Positions 35,978 through 44,244 are shown, numbered from the stretch's first letter. The stretch: 64,000 nucleotides of DNA from Maritimibacter sp. 55A14 (GCF_003122205.1 NZ_QEYE01000006.1:1-64000); one strand, 5' to 3'. Program-made: numbers and translations. The notes: a model not told the origin generated them from the sequence alone.

Positions 35978-36589
35978 ATGAAAACGGTAGAACAACTGGC
36001 ACGTGAGATCGTCGCCCGCGAGGGCGGCTTCGTGGAGGATCCCGACGATCCGGGCGGGGCGACGAATCATGGGGTCACGATCGGCACGATGCGTCGGCTA
36101 GGGCTCGACCTGACGGACGACGGGCAGGTGGATGCGGGGGATGTGAAACTCCTGACCCAAGCGCAAGCCGTGGAGATATTCGTCGAGCATTTCTTCCGCC
36201 GACCCCGCATCGACGCGCTGCCGGCGGCTGTTCAGGCATCCGTCTTCGACATGTATGTGAACGCGGGCGGGAATGCCGTGAAGATACTGCAACGGCTGCT
36301 GCGTGACATGGGGCTGGAGGTCGCCATCGACGGCGCGGTCGGGCCACGGACCATCGCCGCGGCGGAGGCTGCGACCAACATGGCGCCGGAGCATCTGACC
36401 GACGCCTACGGGATCGCGCGGCGCAACTACTATTACGCGCTGGCCGATCGGCGCCCGGCCTCGCGCAAGTTCGCCCGCAGTCGCGACGGTGGCAAGGGCG
36501 GATGGATCCGGCGGGCCGAGGAATTCATCGCGCCGCGCTATCACCTGACAGAGGCCGAACACAAGGCGCGGGTGGCGTCATGGGCGTGA
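35978..36589 (+). CDS. Glycoside hydrolase 108 endolysin / N-acetylmuramidase
   Basis: The 203-residue protein is a GH108 peptidoglycan hydrolase: the signature EGGFVEDPDDPGGATNHGVT at residues 15-34 contains the catalytic Glu. The C-terminal part (RKFARSRDGGKGGWIRRAEEFI region) is the predicted peptidoglycan-binding domain PG_binding_3. It has no signal peptide, so it needs a holin to cross the membrane; a holin-like gene overlaps its end by 10 bp. I chose the ATG with AAGGA nine bases upstream. Similar endolysin-holin pairs release the gene transfer agent in Rhodobacter capsulatus; whether this one does so is inferred. Confidence 0.9.
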   Translation: MKTVEQLAREIVAREGGFVEDPDDPGGATNHGVTIGTMRRLGLDLTDDGQVDAGDVKLLTQAQAVEIFVEHFFRRPRIDALPAAVQASVFDMYVNAGGNAVKILQRLLRDMGLEVAIDGAVGPRTIAAAEAATNMAPEHLTDAYGIARRNYYYALADRRPASRKFARSRDGGKGGWIRRAEEFIAPRYHLTEAEHKARVASWA

Positions 36590-37068
36590 TCGGGACGGTT
36601 CTGGGCGGGCTCTTCGGGGCCGGGCGCAATGTCATCACCGAGACCGCCGAGGTCTTCACCCCGAACGCCACGCGGCGGATGGAATTGGGGCACGAAGCCT
36701 TCACCGCCGTTCTGGATCAGGCAGCGGCGGAGTACGCGCAGGCCCCGGCGGGCGGGTTCGACCGTTTCGTCAACGGGCTGAACAGGCTGCCGCGCCCGGC
36801 GCTGGCGCTCGGCACGCTGGGGCTCTTCGCCTATGCGATGGCCGATCCGCCGGGCTTTGCGGAACGCATGCAGGGGCTGGCCCATGTGCCCGAGCCGCTC
36901 TGGTGGTTGCTGGGCGCGATCGTGAGCTTCTATTTCGGCGCACGGGAGATGCATTACCAGCGCCGCCCGCGGCCGGAGACCGCAATGCCGGCGCGCATCG
37001 CCGGATCGGACAGTTCGGACAACCCCGCGCTGGCCGACTGGGAAAACTCCCGCCCCCGAGACCAATGA
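36580..37068 (+). CDS. Holin-like protein (holin of 3TMs family)
   Basis: The 162-residue protein starts with a glycine-rich amphipathic segment (MGVIGTVLGGLFGAGRNV), has a soluble helix around 30-60, then two closely spaced hydrophobic segments near residues 75-90 and 107-123. This matches the 3TM-type holin family found beside GH108 endolysins in alphaproteobacteria. The start is inside the end of the endolysin gene, so both are translated together. The C-terminal 35 residues are polar. It would form the membrane lesion through which the endolysin reaches the murein. Confidence 0.85.
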   Translation: MGVIGTVLGGLFGAGRNVITETAEVFTPNATRRMELGHEAFTAVLDQAAAEYAQAPAGGFDRFVNGLNRLPRPALALGTLGLFAYAMADPPGFAERMQGLAHVPEPLWWLLGAIVSFYFGAREMHYQRRPRPETAMPARIAGSDSSDNPALADWENSRPRDQ

Positions 37069-37139
37069 TCGCAATGTGATTTCCCGCTGATCGGGTTATG
37101 TCTATGCTCAATGGGGCGTAGCCATGCTGGAGCGGCAAC

Positions 37140-39119
37140 ATGATCACTGAACTTGGGCATTTCGCGCTTGTGCTGGCCTTCCTGATCTCACTGGTGCAGG
37201 CCACCGTGCCGATGATCGGAGCGGCCCGTGGATGGGGCGGCTGGATGGACGTGGCGGTGCCTGCGGCATCGGCACAGTTCTTTCTGGTCGCCTTCTCCTT
37301 CGGGGCGCTGACCTGGGCTTTCGTGACCTCCGATTTCAGCCTCGATCTGGTGGTGGCCAACAGCCATTCCGCGAAGCCGATGCTCTACAAGGTGACGGGC
37401 GTGTGGGGCAATCACGAGGGCTCGATGCTGCTCTGGGTGCTGATCCTGGTACTGTTCGGCGCCATGCTGGCCTGGTTCGGCGGGAACGTGCCGCCACGGC
37501 TCAAGGCGCGCGCGCTGGCGGTGCAGGCGATGATCGGCGCGGCCTTCATGGCCTTCACGCTGCTGACGTCGAACCCGTTCCTGCGCTCGGCCGTGGCGCC
37601 GCTTGACGGGCAGGATCTGAACCCGCTCCTGCAAGACCCGGGCCTGGCCTTCCACCCGCCCTTCCTCTACCTGGGCTATGTCGGGCTTTCCATGTCCTTC
37701 AGCTTCGCGGTCGCGGCGCTGATCGAGGGGCGGGTCGACGCCGCCTGGGCGCGCTGGGTGCGGCCCTGGACGCTGGCGGCCTGGATGTTCCTGACCGTGG
37801 GCATCGCGTTGGGATCCTGGTGGGCCTATTACGAACTGGGCTGGGGCGGCTTCTGGTTCTGGGATCCGGTCGAGAACGCCTCCTTCATGCCCTGGCTCAT
37901 CGCCGCGGCCCTGCTGCATTCCGCGATTGTGGTGGAGAAGCGCGAGAGCCTGAAAAGCTGGACCATCCTGCTGGCGATCATGGCCTTCGGCTTCTCGCTG
38001 ATCGGCACGTTCATCGTGCGTTCCGGCGTCATCACCTCGGTCCATGCCTTCGCCAACGATCCTGAGCGCGGGGTATTCATCCTGGCGATCCTGGGTGTCG
38101 CGCTCGGCGGGGCGCTGACACTTTACGCCGCACGGGCCGGCGCGCTGGAGGCCAAGGGTGTCTTCGGCCTGCTCAGCCGCGAATCGGCACTGGTGCTCAA
38201 CAACATCCTGCTGGCGGTGGCCTGTTTCGTCGTCTTTTTCGGTACGATCTGGCCGCTGGTGGCGGAACTTGCCTTCGACCGCAAGCTGTCGGTCGGGGCG
38301 CCCTTCTTCGACATGGCTTTCACGCCCTTCATGATCGCCATCGCGATGGCCCTGCCGATCGGCGCGATCATGCCCTGGAAACGTGCGCGGATGGGCCGCG
38401 TGATGCGCCCGCTCTGGGGCGCGGCGGCGCTGTCGGTGGCGCTCGGGGCACTGATCTGGGCAATGCAGACTGGCGGCTCGGCCCTGGCGCCGGTGGGCGT
38501 GGCGCTGGCGGCCTGGCTGCTTCTGGGCAGCGCCGTCGATCTTTGGCAGAAGGCGGGGAGCGGTAAGGCTGGCCTTGCTGGCAGCCTGCGACGGCTGGCG
38601 CGGCTGCCGCGCGCCGACTGGGGCAAGGCGCTGGCGCATGGCGGGCTGGGCCTGACGATCTTCGGCGTGGCCACGATCACCGCCTGGCAGGTGGAGGATA
38701 TCCGCGTCGCGCAGGTGGGCGATCGGTTCGACGTCGCCGGTTTCGAGATCGCATTCGACAGCGTGGAGGAGGTCGAGGGACCGAATTACCTCTCCACCAC
38801 CGGGCATTTCACGGTCCGCCGCGATGGCTCCGACATCGCCCGTCTGGCGCCGGAGAAACGGGTCTACCCGGTGGCGGCCATGCCCACGACCGAGGCCGCG
38901 ATCCATCAGAGCCTGGCGCGGGACATCTATCTGGTGATCGGTGACGCGCAGGCGGGCGGGGGCTATGCGGTGCGCAGCTACATCAAGCCCTTCGCGAACT
39001 GGATCTGGCTGGGCTCCATCATCATGGCCCTGGGCGGGCTCCTCAGCCTCAGCGACCGGCGCTACCGGGTGGCGGCTGGCGCGCGGCGCGCGGCCCCCGG
39101 CGCAGTCGCGGCGGAGTAG
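37140..39119 (+). CDS. ccmF: Cytochrome c heme lyase subunit CcmF
   Basis: The 659-residue polytopic protein attaches heme to apocytochrome c with CcmH/CcmI. The WWD heme-handling domain is GGFWFWDPVENASFMPW near residue 237, and VWGNHEGSMLLW near 88 with several conserved periplasmic histidines is also present. Length is normal. An adequate Shine-Dalgarno, CTGGAGCGG, precedes the ATG. It lies 71 bp after the holin gene and 5 bp before ccmH. Confidence 0.97.
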   Translation: MITELGHFALVLAFLISLVQATVPMIGAARGWGGWMDVAVPAASAQFFLVAFSFGALTWAFVTSDFSLDLVVANSHSAKPMLYKVTGVWGNHEGSMLLWVLILVLFGAMLAWFGGNVPPRLKARALAVQAMIGAAFMAFTLLTSNPFLRSAVAPLDGQDLNPLLQDPGLAFHPPFLYLGYVGLSMSFSFAVAALIEGRVDAAWARWVRPWTLAAWMFLTVGIALGSWWAYYELGWGGFWFWDPVENASFMPWLIAAALLHSAIVVEKRESLKSWTILLAIMAFGFSLIGTFIVRSGVITSVHAFANDPERGVFILAILGVALGGALTLYAARAGALEAKGVFGLLSRESALVLNNILLAVACFVVFFGTIWPLVAELAFDRKLSVGAPFFDMAFTPFMIAIAMALPIGAIMPWKRARMGRVMRPLWGAAALSVALGALIWAMQTGGSALAPVGVALAAWLLLGSAVDLWQKAGSGKAGLAGSLRRLARLPRADWGKALAHGGLGLTIFGVATITAWQVEDIRVAQVGDRFDVAGFEIAFDSVEEVEGPNYLSTTGHFTVRRDGSDIARLAPEKRVYPVAAMPTTEAAIHQSLARDIYLVIGDAQAGGGYAVRSYIKPFANWIWLGSIIMALGGLLSLSDRRYRVAAGARRAAPGAVAAE

Positions 39120-39124
39120 GGGCG

Positions 39125-39577
39125 ATGAAGCTCCTGATCCTGATCCTGCTACTGCTGGCCATGCCGGCCTTTGCCGTCCAGCCCGACGAGATTCTGGACG
39201 ACCCCGCGCTGGAGGCGCGCGCGCGCGACATCTCCGCCGGGCTGCGCTGCCTCGTCTGCCGCAACGAGAGCATCGACGAGTCCAACGCCGATCTGGCACG
39301 CGACCTGCGGCTTCTGGTGCGCGAGCGTCTGGTGGCGGGCGACAGCGATGCGGAGGTCGTCGATTTCATCGTAGCGCGCTACGGGGAATACGTACTGCTC
39401 CAGCCGCGCGCGACGGGCTCGAGCATCGTGCTCTGGGCGGCGGGGCCGGTCATGCTGCTGATCGGCCTGGGCATCGGCGTGGCGTATCTGCGCCGCCGCC
39501 GGGACGCTGCGCCCCCGCCCGCCGAGGCGCTGAGCCCCGAGGAGGAGGCGCGCCTGAAGGAGATCATGAAGGACTGA
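39125..39577 (+). CDS. ccmH: Cytochrome c maturation protein CcmH (Ccl2/CycL type)
   Basis: The 150-residue protein has a signal peptide (MKLLILILLLLAMPAFA), a periplasmic three-helix domain with the redox motif LRCLVCRNESIDESNADLA near residue 40, and a C-terminal membrane helix near 100-122. It reduces the cysteines of apocytochrome c before heme ligation. It is the short CcmH; the CcmI part is not fused and not next to it. Confidence 0.96.
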   Translation: MKLLILILLLLAMPAFAVQPDEILDDPALEARARDISAGLRCLVCRNESIDESNADLARDLRLLVRERLVAGDSDAEVVDFIVARYGEYVLLQPRATGSSIVLWAAGPVMLLIGLGIGVAYLRRRRDAAPPPAEALSPEEEARLKEIMKD

Positions 39578-39649
39578 CCCCGCGTCGCCCTTTCGCCGGG
39601 CATAATCTTCGCTAAGCTGCCCACCGACCGCAGACAGGAACCCCGCCCG

Positions 39650-40426
39650 ATGCAATACGACACGATCCGATATTCCCTGCGCGACGACATCGCGATCGTC
39701 ACCTTCCGCCGTCCGGAAGTGATGAACGCGCTCAACACGCAAATGCGCGCCGAACTGACCCATGCGGTCAAGTCCGCGGGCGAAGAGGCGCGGGTGCTGG
39801 TGCTGACGGGCAAGGGGCGGGCCTTCTGCTCGGGCCAGGATCTGGGCGACCGGGCGGCGGTCTCCAATATCGACCTGGAGCGGGTGCTGCGCGAGGAATA
39901 CGAGCCGCTCCTGCGCGAGATCACCGATTGCCCGATTCCGACAATCTCCGCCGTCAACGGTGCGGCCGCGGGGGCAGGGGCCAATCTGGCGCTGGCCGCC
40001 GATGTGGTCATCGCCGCCGAATCCGCGAGTTTCCTGCAAGCCTTCGCCCGGATCGGGCTCATCCCCGATGCCGGCGGCACCTACTGGCTGCCGCGTCAGG
40101 TCGGGCTGGCGCGCGCCATGGGGGCGGCTTTATTCGCCGAGCCGGTGAGCGCCCGGCAGGCCGCCGAGTGGGGCATGATCTGGGAGGCGGTGCCGGACGC
40201 GGATTTCGAGGCGCATTGGTACGCGCGCGCTGCGCAACTGGCGCAGGGGCCGACCGCGGCCTATGCGCGGATCAAGCAGGCGATGCGGGCGAGCTTTGCC
40301 AACGACCTGGAGGCGCAGCTCGATCTGGAGGCGCATCTACAGGGCGAGGCGGGCAGAACCCGCGACTTCAAGGAAGGCGTTCTGGCCTTTCTGGAAAAAC
40401 GGCCGGCGCGTTACGAAGGGCGCTGA
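39650..40426 (+). CDS. Enoyl-CoA hydratase/isomerase, PaaG-like
   Basis: The 258-residue crotonase-fold protein has VLVLTGKGRAFCSGQDLGDR near residue 45 and GAAAGAGANLALAADVVIAA near 105, with ARIGLIPDAGGTYWLPR near 130. The last motif, with Asp near 137, is the pattern of PaaG/2-(1,2-epoxyphenyl)acetyl-CoA isomerase rather than of plain enoyl-CoA hydratases. No other paa gene is nearby, so phenylacetate degradation is not certain; a general enoyl-CoA isomerase role is possible. It is convergent with gpt. Confidence 0.83.
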   Translation: MQYDTIRYSLRDDIAIVTFRRPEVMNALNTQMRAELTHAVKSAGEEARVLVLTGKGRAFCSGQDLGDRAAVSNIDLERVLREEYEPLLREITDCPIPTISAVNGAAAGAGANLALAADVVIAAESASFLQAFARIGLIPDAGGTYWLPRQVGLARAMGAALFAEPVSARQAAEWGMIWEAVPDADFEAHWYARAAQLAQGPTAAYARIKQAMRASFANDLEAQLDLEAHLQGEAGRTRDFKEGVLAFLEKRPARYEGR

Positions 40427-40430
40427 GCGT

Positions 40431-40934
40431 TCATTCGGTGCCCCGGTAGGGCTCCACATATTGCAGGGCCATGTCCCAGGGGAAGAAAATCCAGGTGTCC
40501 TGGCTGACCTCGGTGACGAATGTGTTGACCTGCGCCCGGCCCTGCGGCTTGGCATAGACGGTGGCCACATGCGCCTTGGGCAGCAGGGCGCGGACGACCT
40601 CCAGCGTGCGGCCGGTGTCCACGAGATCATCGACGATCAGAACACCCGTGCCATCGCCCATGAGATCCATATCCGGCGACTTGATGACGCTCGGTTCGCT
40701 CTGGGTCTGGTGGTTGTAGGATTTGACCGAGATTGTGTCGACGGTGCGGATGTCGAGCTCGCGCGCGACGATCATCGCGGGCGCCATTCCGCCGCGGGTG
40801 ATCGCCACCACCGCGCGCCAGCCGCCATCCACGGGGCCGTGGCCGTCGAGCCGCCAGGCCAATGCGCGCGCGTCGCGGTGCAATTGATCCCAGCTTACAT
40901 GGAAGCCCTTCTCGTGCGGCAGCCGGTCGTTCAT
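40431..40934 (-). CDS. gpt: Xanthine phosphoribosyltransferase
   Basis: The 167-residue enzyme salvages xanthine and guanine with PRPP. The PRPP-binding motif is [18 protein letters not shown] near residue 90, and [20 protein letters not shown] lies near 42. Length and order match Gpt of alphaproteobacteria. It starts 1 bp after the fabI stop on the same strand, so the two genes are probably co-transcribed. Confidence 0.93.
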   Translation of the reverse strand: MNDRLPHEKGFHVSWDQLHRDARALAWRLDGHGPVDGGWRAVVAITRGGMAPAMIVARELDIRTVDTISVKSYNHQTQSEPSVIKSPDMDLMGDGTGVLIVDDLVDTGRTLEVVRALLPKAHVATVYAKPQGRAQVNTFVTEVSQDTWIFFPWDMALQYVEPYRGTE

Positions 40935-40935
40935 G

Positions 40936-41766
40936 TTACTGCCCGTCCGGCTTGACCGGCGCCACCGCGTCCATGTCCGGCGCGTCGGCCCGCTTCATGC
41001 CCACGATATGATAGCCGGCATCGACGTGATGCACCTCGCCGGTCACGCCCGAGCCCATATCGGAAAGCAGGTAGAGCGCCGAACTGCCGACCTCGCTCTG
41101 GTCGATATTGCGCTTGAGCGGTGCATTCAGTTCGTTCCATTTCATGATGTAGCGGAAATCGCCGATGCCCGAGGCCGCCAATGTCCGAATCGTTCCCGCC
41201 GAGATCGCGTTGACACGGATGCCTTTGGGGCCCAGATCGGACGCGAGATAGCGCACCGAGGCTTCGAGCGCGGCTTTCGCGACCCCCATGACGTTGTAAT
41301 GCGGCATCACCTTCTCAGCGCCGTAATAGGTCAGCGTCAGCATCGAGCCGCCTTCGCGCATCAGCTTCTCCGCCCGCGCCGCGACCGCGGTGAAGGAATA
41401 GACCGAGATATCCATGGTGGAGCGGAAGTTCTCCGGCGTGCAATCGACGTAGCGGCCGCGCAGTTCGTCCTTGTTGGAATAGCCGATCGCATGGACGACG
41501 AAATCCAGCCCGCCCCATTCTTGTTCCAGCGTCTCGAAAAGCGCGTCCATGGACGCGCCGTCGGAGACGTCGCAGGGCAGCACATGCTTCACCCCGATGG
41601 AGGCGGCCAGTGGGTCCACCCGTTTCTTGAGTTGTTCACCCTGGTAGGAGAAAGCCATTTCCGCGCCCGCTTCCGCGCAGGCGCGTGCGATGCCCCAGGC
41701 GATGGACTTGTCGTTCGCGACGCCCATGATGAGCCCGCGCTTTCCCTGCATCAACCCGGTTGACAT
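40936..41766 (-). CDS. fabI: Enoyl-ACP reductase FabI
   Basis: The 276-residue short-chain dehydrogenase reduces enoyl-ACP with NADH in fatty acid synthesis. It has the FabI nucleotide site [17 protein letters not shown] near residue 12 and the catalytic [19 protein letters not shown] pattern near 157. Two in-frame ATGs are six bases apart; I chose the second, because AGGGG touches the first ATG but is correctly spaced from the second. It is the first gene of a fabI-gpt pair and is divergent from pdxH. Confidence 0.95.
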   Translation of the reverse strand: MSTGLMQGKRGLIMGVANDKSIAWGIARACAEAGAEMAFSYQGEQLKKRVDPLAASIGVKHVLPCDVSDGASMDALFETLEQEWGGLDFVVHAIGYSNKDELRGRYVDCTPENFRSTMDISVYSFTAVAARAEKLMREGGSMLTLTYYGAEKVMPHYNVMGVAKAALEASVRYLASDLGPKGIRVNAISAGTIRTLAASGIGDFRYIMKWNELNAPLKRNIDQSEVGSSALYLLSDMGSGVTGEVHHVDAGYHIVGMKRADAPDMDAVAPVKPDGQ

Positions 41767-41905
41767 TGACATCCCCTGAACGACCTTAATGTACGGAACC
41801 GTTTAGGCGAAAGCGCGCAGCGCATCAAGGCTGGTCACGGCCTGTGTGGCGCCTGTGGCGGGGTTGCGCCGGGCATTGCGTCCGGTTCGGGATCGGGAGG
41901 CAGGC

Positions 41906-42511
41906 ATGGCGGATCGCAGCGGTATCTTCGGCGGTGACGATCCTTTCGCCATCGCGCGCCGCTGGCTGGACGAGGCCGAAGCGACGGAACCCAACGATCC
42001 CAACGCGATAGCGCTGGCGACGGTGGATGCCTCCGGCATGCCCAACAGCCGCATGGTGCTGCTCAAGGAGATCGAGGCGGCGGCGTTCGTCTTCTATACC
42101 AACTACGAGAGCGTGAAGGCGCAGGAGATCGAGGCGGCGGGCAAGGCGGCGTTTGTGATGCACTGGAAATCCTTGCGCCGGCAGATCCGCGTGCGCGGTC
42201 TGACCAGCCGCGAGGAAGGCCCGAAGGCGGACGAATATTTCGCGTCGCGCTCGCTCAAGAGCCGTCTGGGCGCCTGGGCCTCGCGCCAGTCGCAACCGCT
42301 GTCGTCGCGCGCTGCGCTGATGGCGGAAGTGGCGAAGGTGACCGCACAGCATGGCCTGTCGCCGCCCCGGCCGCCCTTCTGGGGAGGGATTCGGATTACG
42401 CCGCTGGAGATCGAGTTCTGGGCCGATGGCGCCCACAGGTTGCATGACCGTTTCCGCTGGGTTCGCGCAGAGGTGGAAGCCCCTTGGAACATTGCCCGCC
42501 TGAGCCCGTGA
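41906..42511 (+). CDS. pdxH: Pyridoxamine 5'-phosphate oxidase
   Basis: The 201-residue FMN enzyme makes pyridoxal phosphate from PNP or PMP. Key segments are [20 protein letters not shown] near residue 35, [15 protein letters not shown] near 62 and the C-terminal [14 protein letters not shown]...RLHDRF pattern. I chose the ATG behind GGGAGGCAGGC; upstream in-frame codons lie in the divergent fabI leader. It is transcribed alone, followed by the cold-shock gene after 135 bp. Confidence 0.95.
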   Translation: MADRSGIFGGDDPFAIARRWLDEAEATEPNDPNAIALATVDASGMPNSRMVLLKEIEAAAFVFYTNYESVKAQEIEAAGKAAFVMHWKSLRRQIRVRGLTSREEGPKADEYFASRSLKSRLGAWASRQSQPLSSRAALMAEVAKVTAQHGLSPPRPPFWGGIRITPLEIEFWADGAHRLHDRFRWVRAEVEAPWNIARLSP

Positions 42512-42575
42512 AATTCACGCATCGCGAATTGCGGGCTTGCGTCACCGGCCAATTTCTCCCTTGAATCGGTCTTCC

Positions 42576-42596
42576 GGTTAACCAATACAGGTTAAC
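42576..42596. promoter_or_regulatory. Direct repeat GGTTAAC-N7-GGTTAAC before the cold-shock gene
   Basis: Two identical 7-mers, each containing the palindrome GTTAAC, are separated by seven bases 50 bp before the cold-shock gene. The 14-bp period puts them on nearly the same side of 1.3 turns of helix. They may bind a response regulator or form part of the promoter. Confidence 0.45.
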
Positions 42597-42646
42597 GGGG
42601 GTGACGTTTAAGCGTATCCAGCGCTTGCAATGGAGGAAAACCAGAC

Positions 42647-43171
42647 TTGACCGATGAGGAAAAGATTTGGGGACAGGTCAAATGGTTCGACGCGACGAAG
42701 GGATTCGGTTTCGTTGTTGCCGATGAAGGCGGGCCGGACATCCTCCTTCACGCAAATGTGCTGCGCAATTTCGGCCAAAGTTCGATCGCGGACGGCTCGG
42801 TCGTGTACATCGCCGTGCAGGCGACCGAACGCGGCAAGCAGGCGACGGAAGTCTTCGAGATATCCGCCCCGCGCGACGCGGAGGGCGGCGCCGAACCGGC
42901 CACATCGCCCGAACTGCCGGCTGATCTGAGTGACGTTCCGTTGGAGCCCGCGCGGGTGAAATGGTTCGACAAGATCAAGGGGTTCGGCTTTGCCAATGTT
43001 TATGGCCGGCCCGAGGATGTCTTCATCCATATGGAAGTGCTACGCAGTTGCGGCATGGCCGATCTGATTCCGGGCGAGGCGATCTGCATTCGGGTCATCG
43101 AAGGCCCGCGCGGCCAGATGGCCGGCGAAGTCCGCAGTTGGGAATTCGGCCAGAAGGAAGCCGAAAAGTGA
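42647..43171 (+). CDS. Cold-shock protein with two CSD domains
   Basis: The 174-residue protein has two cold-shock domains: one with GQVKWFDATKGFGFV at residues 9-23 and one with ARVKWFDKIKGFGFAN near 104-119, joined by an acidic, Ala/Pro-rich linker. Each has RNP-1-like and RNP-2-like strands that bind single-stranded nucleic acid. The start is a TTG preceded by TGGAGGAAAA ten bases upstream; the nearby ATG is out of frame, so the rare start is well supported and may limit expression. The next gene overlaps its stop (GTGA). Confidence 0.92.
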   Translation: MTDEEKIWGQVKWFDATKGFGFVVADEGGPDILLHANVLRNFGQSSIADGSVVYIAVQATERGKQATEVFEISAPRDAEGGAEPATSPELPADLSDVPLEPARVKWFDKIKGFGFANVYGRPEDVFIHMEVLRSCGMADLIPGEAICIRVIEGPRGQMAGEVRSWEFGQKEAEK

Positions 43172-43635
43172 CACGTCTTCTTCTGCTGTTGCTGGTACTC
43201 GTCCTGGGCGGTCCCGCGATTGCCGAAAGCTGTGCGCCCGACCGTGTCGATCTGCGCGGCGACTGGGGCCGCGCGAGTTTCACGGTGGAGGTCTCCGACA
43301 CGCCCGAGACCCGCGCCCGCGGCCTGATGTATCGCAAGAAGATGGACCGTTTTGCAGGGATGCTCTTCGTCTTCGATGCACCGATGCACGCGCGGTTCTG
43401 GATGAAGAACACGCTGATCCCGCTCGACATGCTGTTTCTCGGGCCGGACGGCCGGGTGCGCCGGATCGTGGAGAATGCCGAACCGCAGAGCCTGGAGCCG
43501 CGCGACGGCGGACCGGGCGTGGCCTATGTGCTGGAGATCAACGGCGGGACGGCGGCACGTCTGGGTATCGCGCCGGGCAACGCCCTCAGGCATCCGCGAA
43601 TCGACTCGGAAACCGCCGCCTGGCCCTGCCCGTGA
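43168..43635 (+). CDS. DUF192 exported protein
   Basis: The 155-residue protein has a signal peptide (VTRLLLLLLVLVLGGPAIA) and a DUF192 domain: FTVEVSDTPETRARGLMYRK near residue 38 and MHARFWMKNTLIPLDMLFL near 73. The function of the family is unknown. No ATG exists at the right place; a GTG overlapping the cold-shock stop codon starts the signal peptide directly, so I accept it. It is exported to the periplasm and is translated after the cold-shock gene. Confidence 0.88.
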   Translation: MTRLLLLLLVLVLGGPAIAESCAPDRVDLRGDWGRASFTVEVSDTPETRARGLMYRKKMDRFAGMLFVFDAPMHARFWMKNTLIPLDMLFLGPDGRVRRIVENAEPQSLEPRDGGPGVAYVLEINGGTAARLGIAPGNALRHPRIDSETAAWPCP

Positions 43636-43684
43636 TGGCATCGGCTCTTTCCAAGGGGCCGCGCTGGTTGTAGAGACAGCGCGT

Positions 43685-43761
43685 CGGGGCGTGGCGCAGC
43701 CTGGTAGCGCGACGGTTTTGGGTACCGTAGGTCGTGAGTTCGAATCTCGCCGCCCCGACCA
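43685..43761 (+). tRNA. tRNA-Pro (anticodon UGG)
   Basis: The cloverleaf reads directly: acceptor CGGGGCG pairs with CGCCCCG, the anticodon stem ACGGT/ACCGT encloses the loop TTTGGGT with anticodon TGG, and the T-loop is GTTCGAATC. The 3' end ACCA is encoded. It reads Pro CCN codons. It lies 49 bp after the DUF192 gene. No integrase or repeated tRNA end is found beside it. Confidence 0.97.
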
Positions 43762-43969
43762 CTCCCTTTTCGGACTTCCAGACCCCCTTCCGCGCGCCGC
43801 CATCTTCAGGCCCGGCCGAAGGAATTGCGGCTAACGCGCCGGGCTCCAAACGAAAACCCCGACACTGCCGCGCCGCGCGGCCGCACGGCCCCTTTACGGC
43901 GACTCGGCGCGGCCCCGACGAATACCCTCGGGTCAACTGGAAAATTGGCCGTGATCGAAAACTTTTCCG
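43762..43969. other. Non-coding gap between tRNA-Pro and the nrdJ promoter
   Basis: No gene is supported in this stretch. It is GC-rich with several short self-complementary blocks but no coding pattern, no T-run terminator and no repeat of the tRNA end. The remaining part up to nrdJ holds the promoter, the NrdR-like boxes and the leader listed separately. Confidence 0.5.
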
Positions 43970-43998
43970 TTGACCGAAGTGCCCAACATACGTCAATT
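43970..43998 (+). promoter_or_regulatory. Likely nrdJ promoter
   Basis: TTGACC is followed, 17 bp later, by TCAATT. The -35 is a good match and the -10 is weak. The -10 region lies inside the upstream NrdR-like box, as expected for a repressed promoter. Confidence 0.45.
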
Positions 43999-44003
43999 TG
44001 TGT
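43988..44003. promoter_or_regulatory. Upstream, degenerate NrdR box of nrdJ
   Basis: ATACGTCAATTTGTGT matches the NrdR consensus acaCwAtATaTwGtgt at 10 of 16 positions, with a good right half. Its start is exactly 31 bp before the start of the second, strong box. NrdR sites normally occur as such pairs about three helical turns apart. Confidence 0.6.
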
Positions 44004-44018
44004 GGGCCGACGCGATAA

Positions 44019-44034
44019 ACACCATATCTAGTGT
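44019..44034. promoter_or_regulatory. Strong NrdR box of nrdJ
   Basis: ACACCATATCTAGTGT agrees with the NrdR consensus acaCwAtATaTwGtgt at all but two positions. It lies just downstream of the promoter, 210 bp before the nrdJ ATG. NrdR is a zinc-finger/ATP-cone repressor of ribonucleotide reductase genes that responds to dATP; nrdR itself is not in the window. Confidence 0.8.
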
Positions 44035-44065
44035 GAGGGCCGTCAGCATCTCTAGGGGGCTGCAT

Positions 44066-44122
44066 CCCGCCGGTCAGGGTAGACGACCGGATCAGGCGGG
44101 CACCTGCCGGAGTACAGGCAGG
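44066..44122 (+). ncRNA. Structured 5' leader of nrdJ
   Basis: The leader is about 230 nt. Two stable stems are clear: CCGGTC/GACCGG with a 9-nt loop, extended by CCCGC/GCGGG across a bulge, and then CCTGCC/GGCAGG with an 8-nt loop. A purine-rich single-stranded stretch follows before a third weaker region near the ATG. The B12-box of cobalamin riboswitches is not present. It could be a regulatory RNA specific to nrdJ; no function can be given. Confidence 0.45.
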
Positions 44123-44244
44123 AAGACAGAACCGGAGACGATGAGGACAGGGAGGCACTGTAGCCTTTCGAAAAACGACCCGAATGCCGGCACGGCGGGA
44201 CAACCGCGGGCCGGGAACAGAAGAATTGCGACTATGGGGCAGAA

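Noticed and set aside
35978-37068. Prophage remnant
   Set aside because: Only endolysin and holin are present; no terminase, capsid, integrase or repressor is near, and the flanking ccm genes are intact. A domesticated cassette is the simpler reading.
37188-39299. 703-residue antisense frame under ccmF and ccmH
   Set aside because: ccmF is intact on the other strand with its WWD motif; the antisense translation is Arg/Gly/His-rich and low in complexity.
44040-44244. Cobalamin riboswitch before nrdJ
   Set aside because: I looked for the B12-box and the GGGAA/CACTGT core. Only a short CACTGT-like string is found and the rest is missing, so I report only an unassigned structured leader.
43685-44244. 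Integration site or genomic island at tRNA-Pro
   Set aside because: No integrase, no repeat of the tRNA 3' end and no change in base composition were seen beyond the tRNA.
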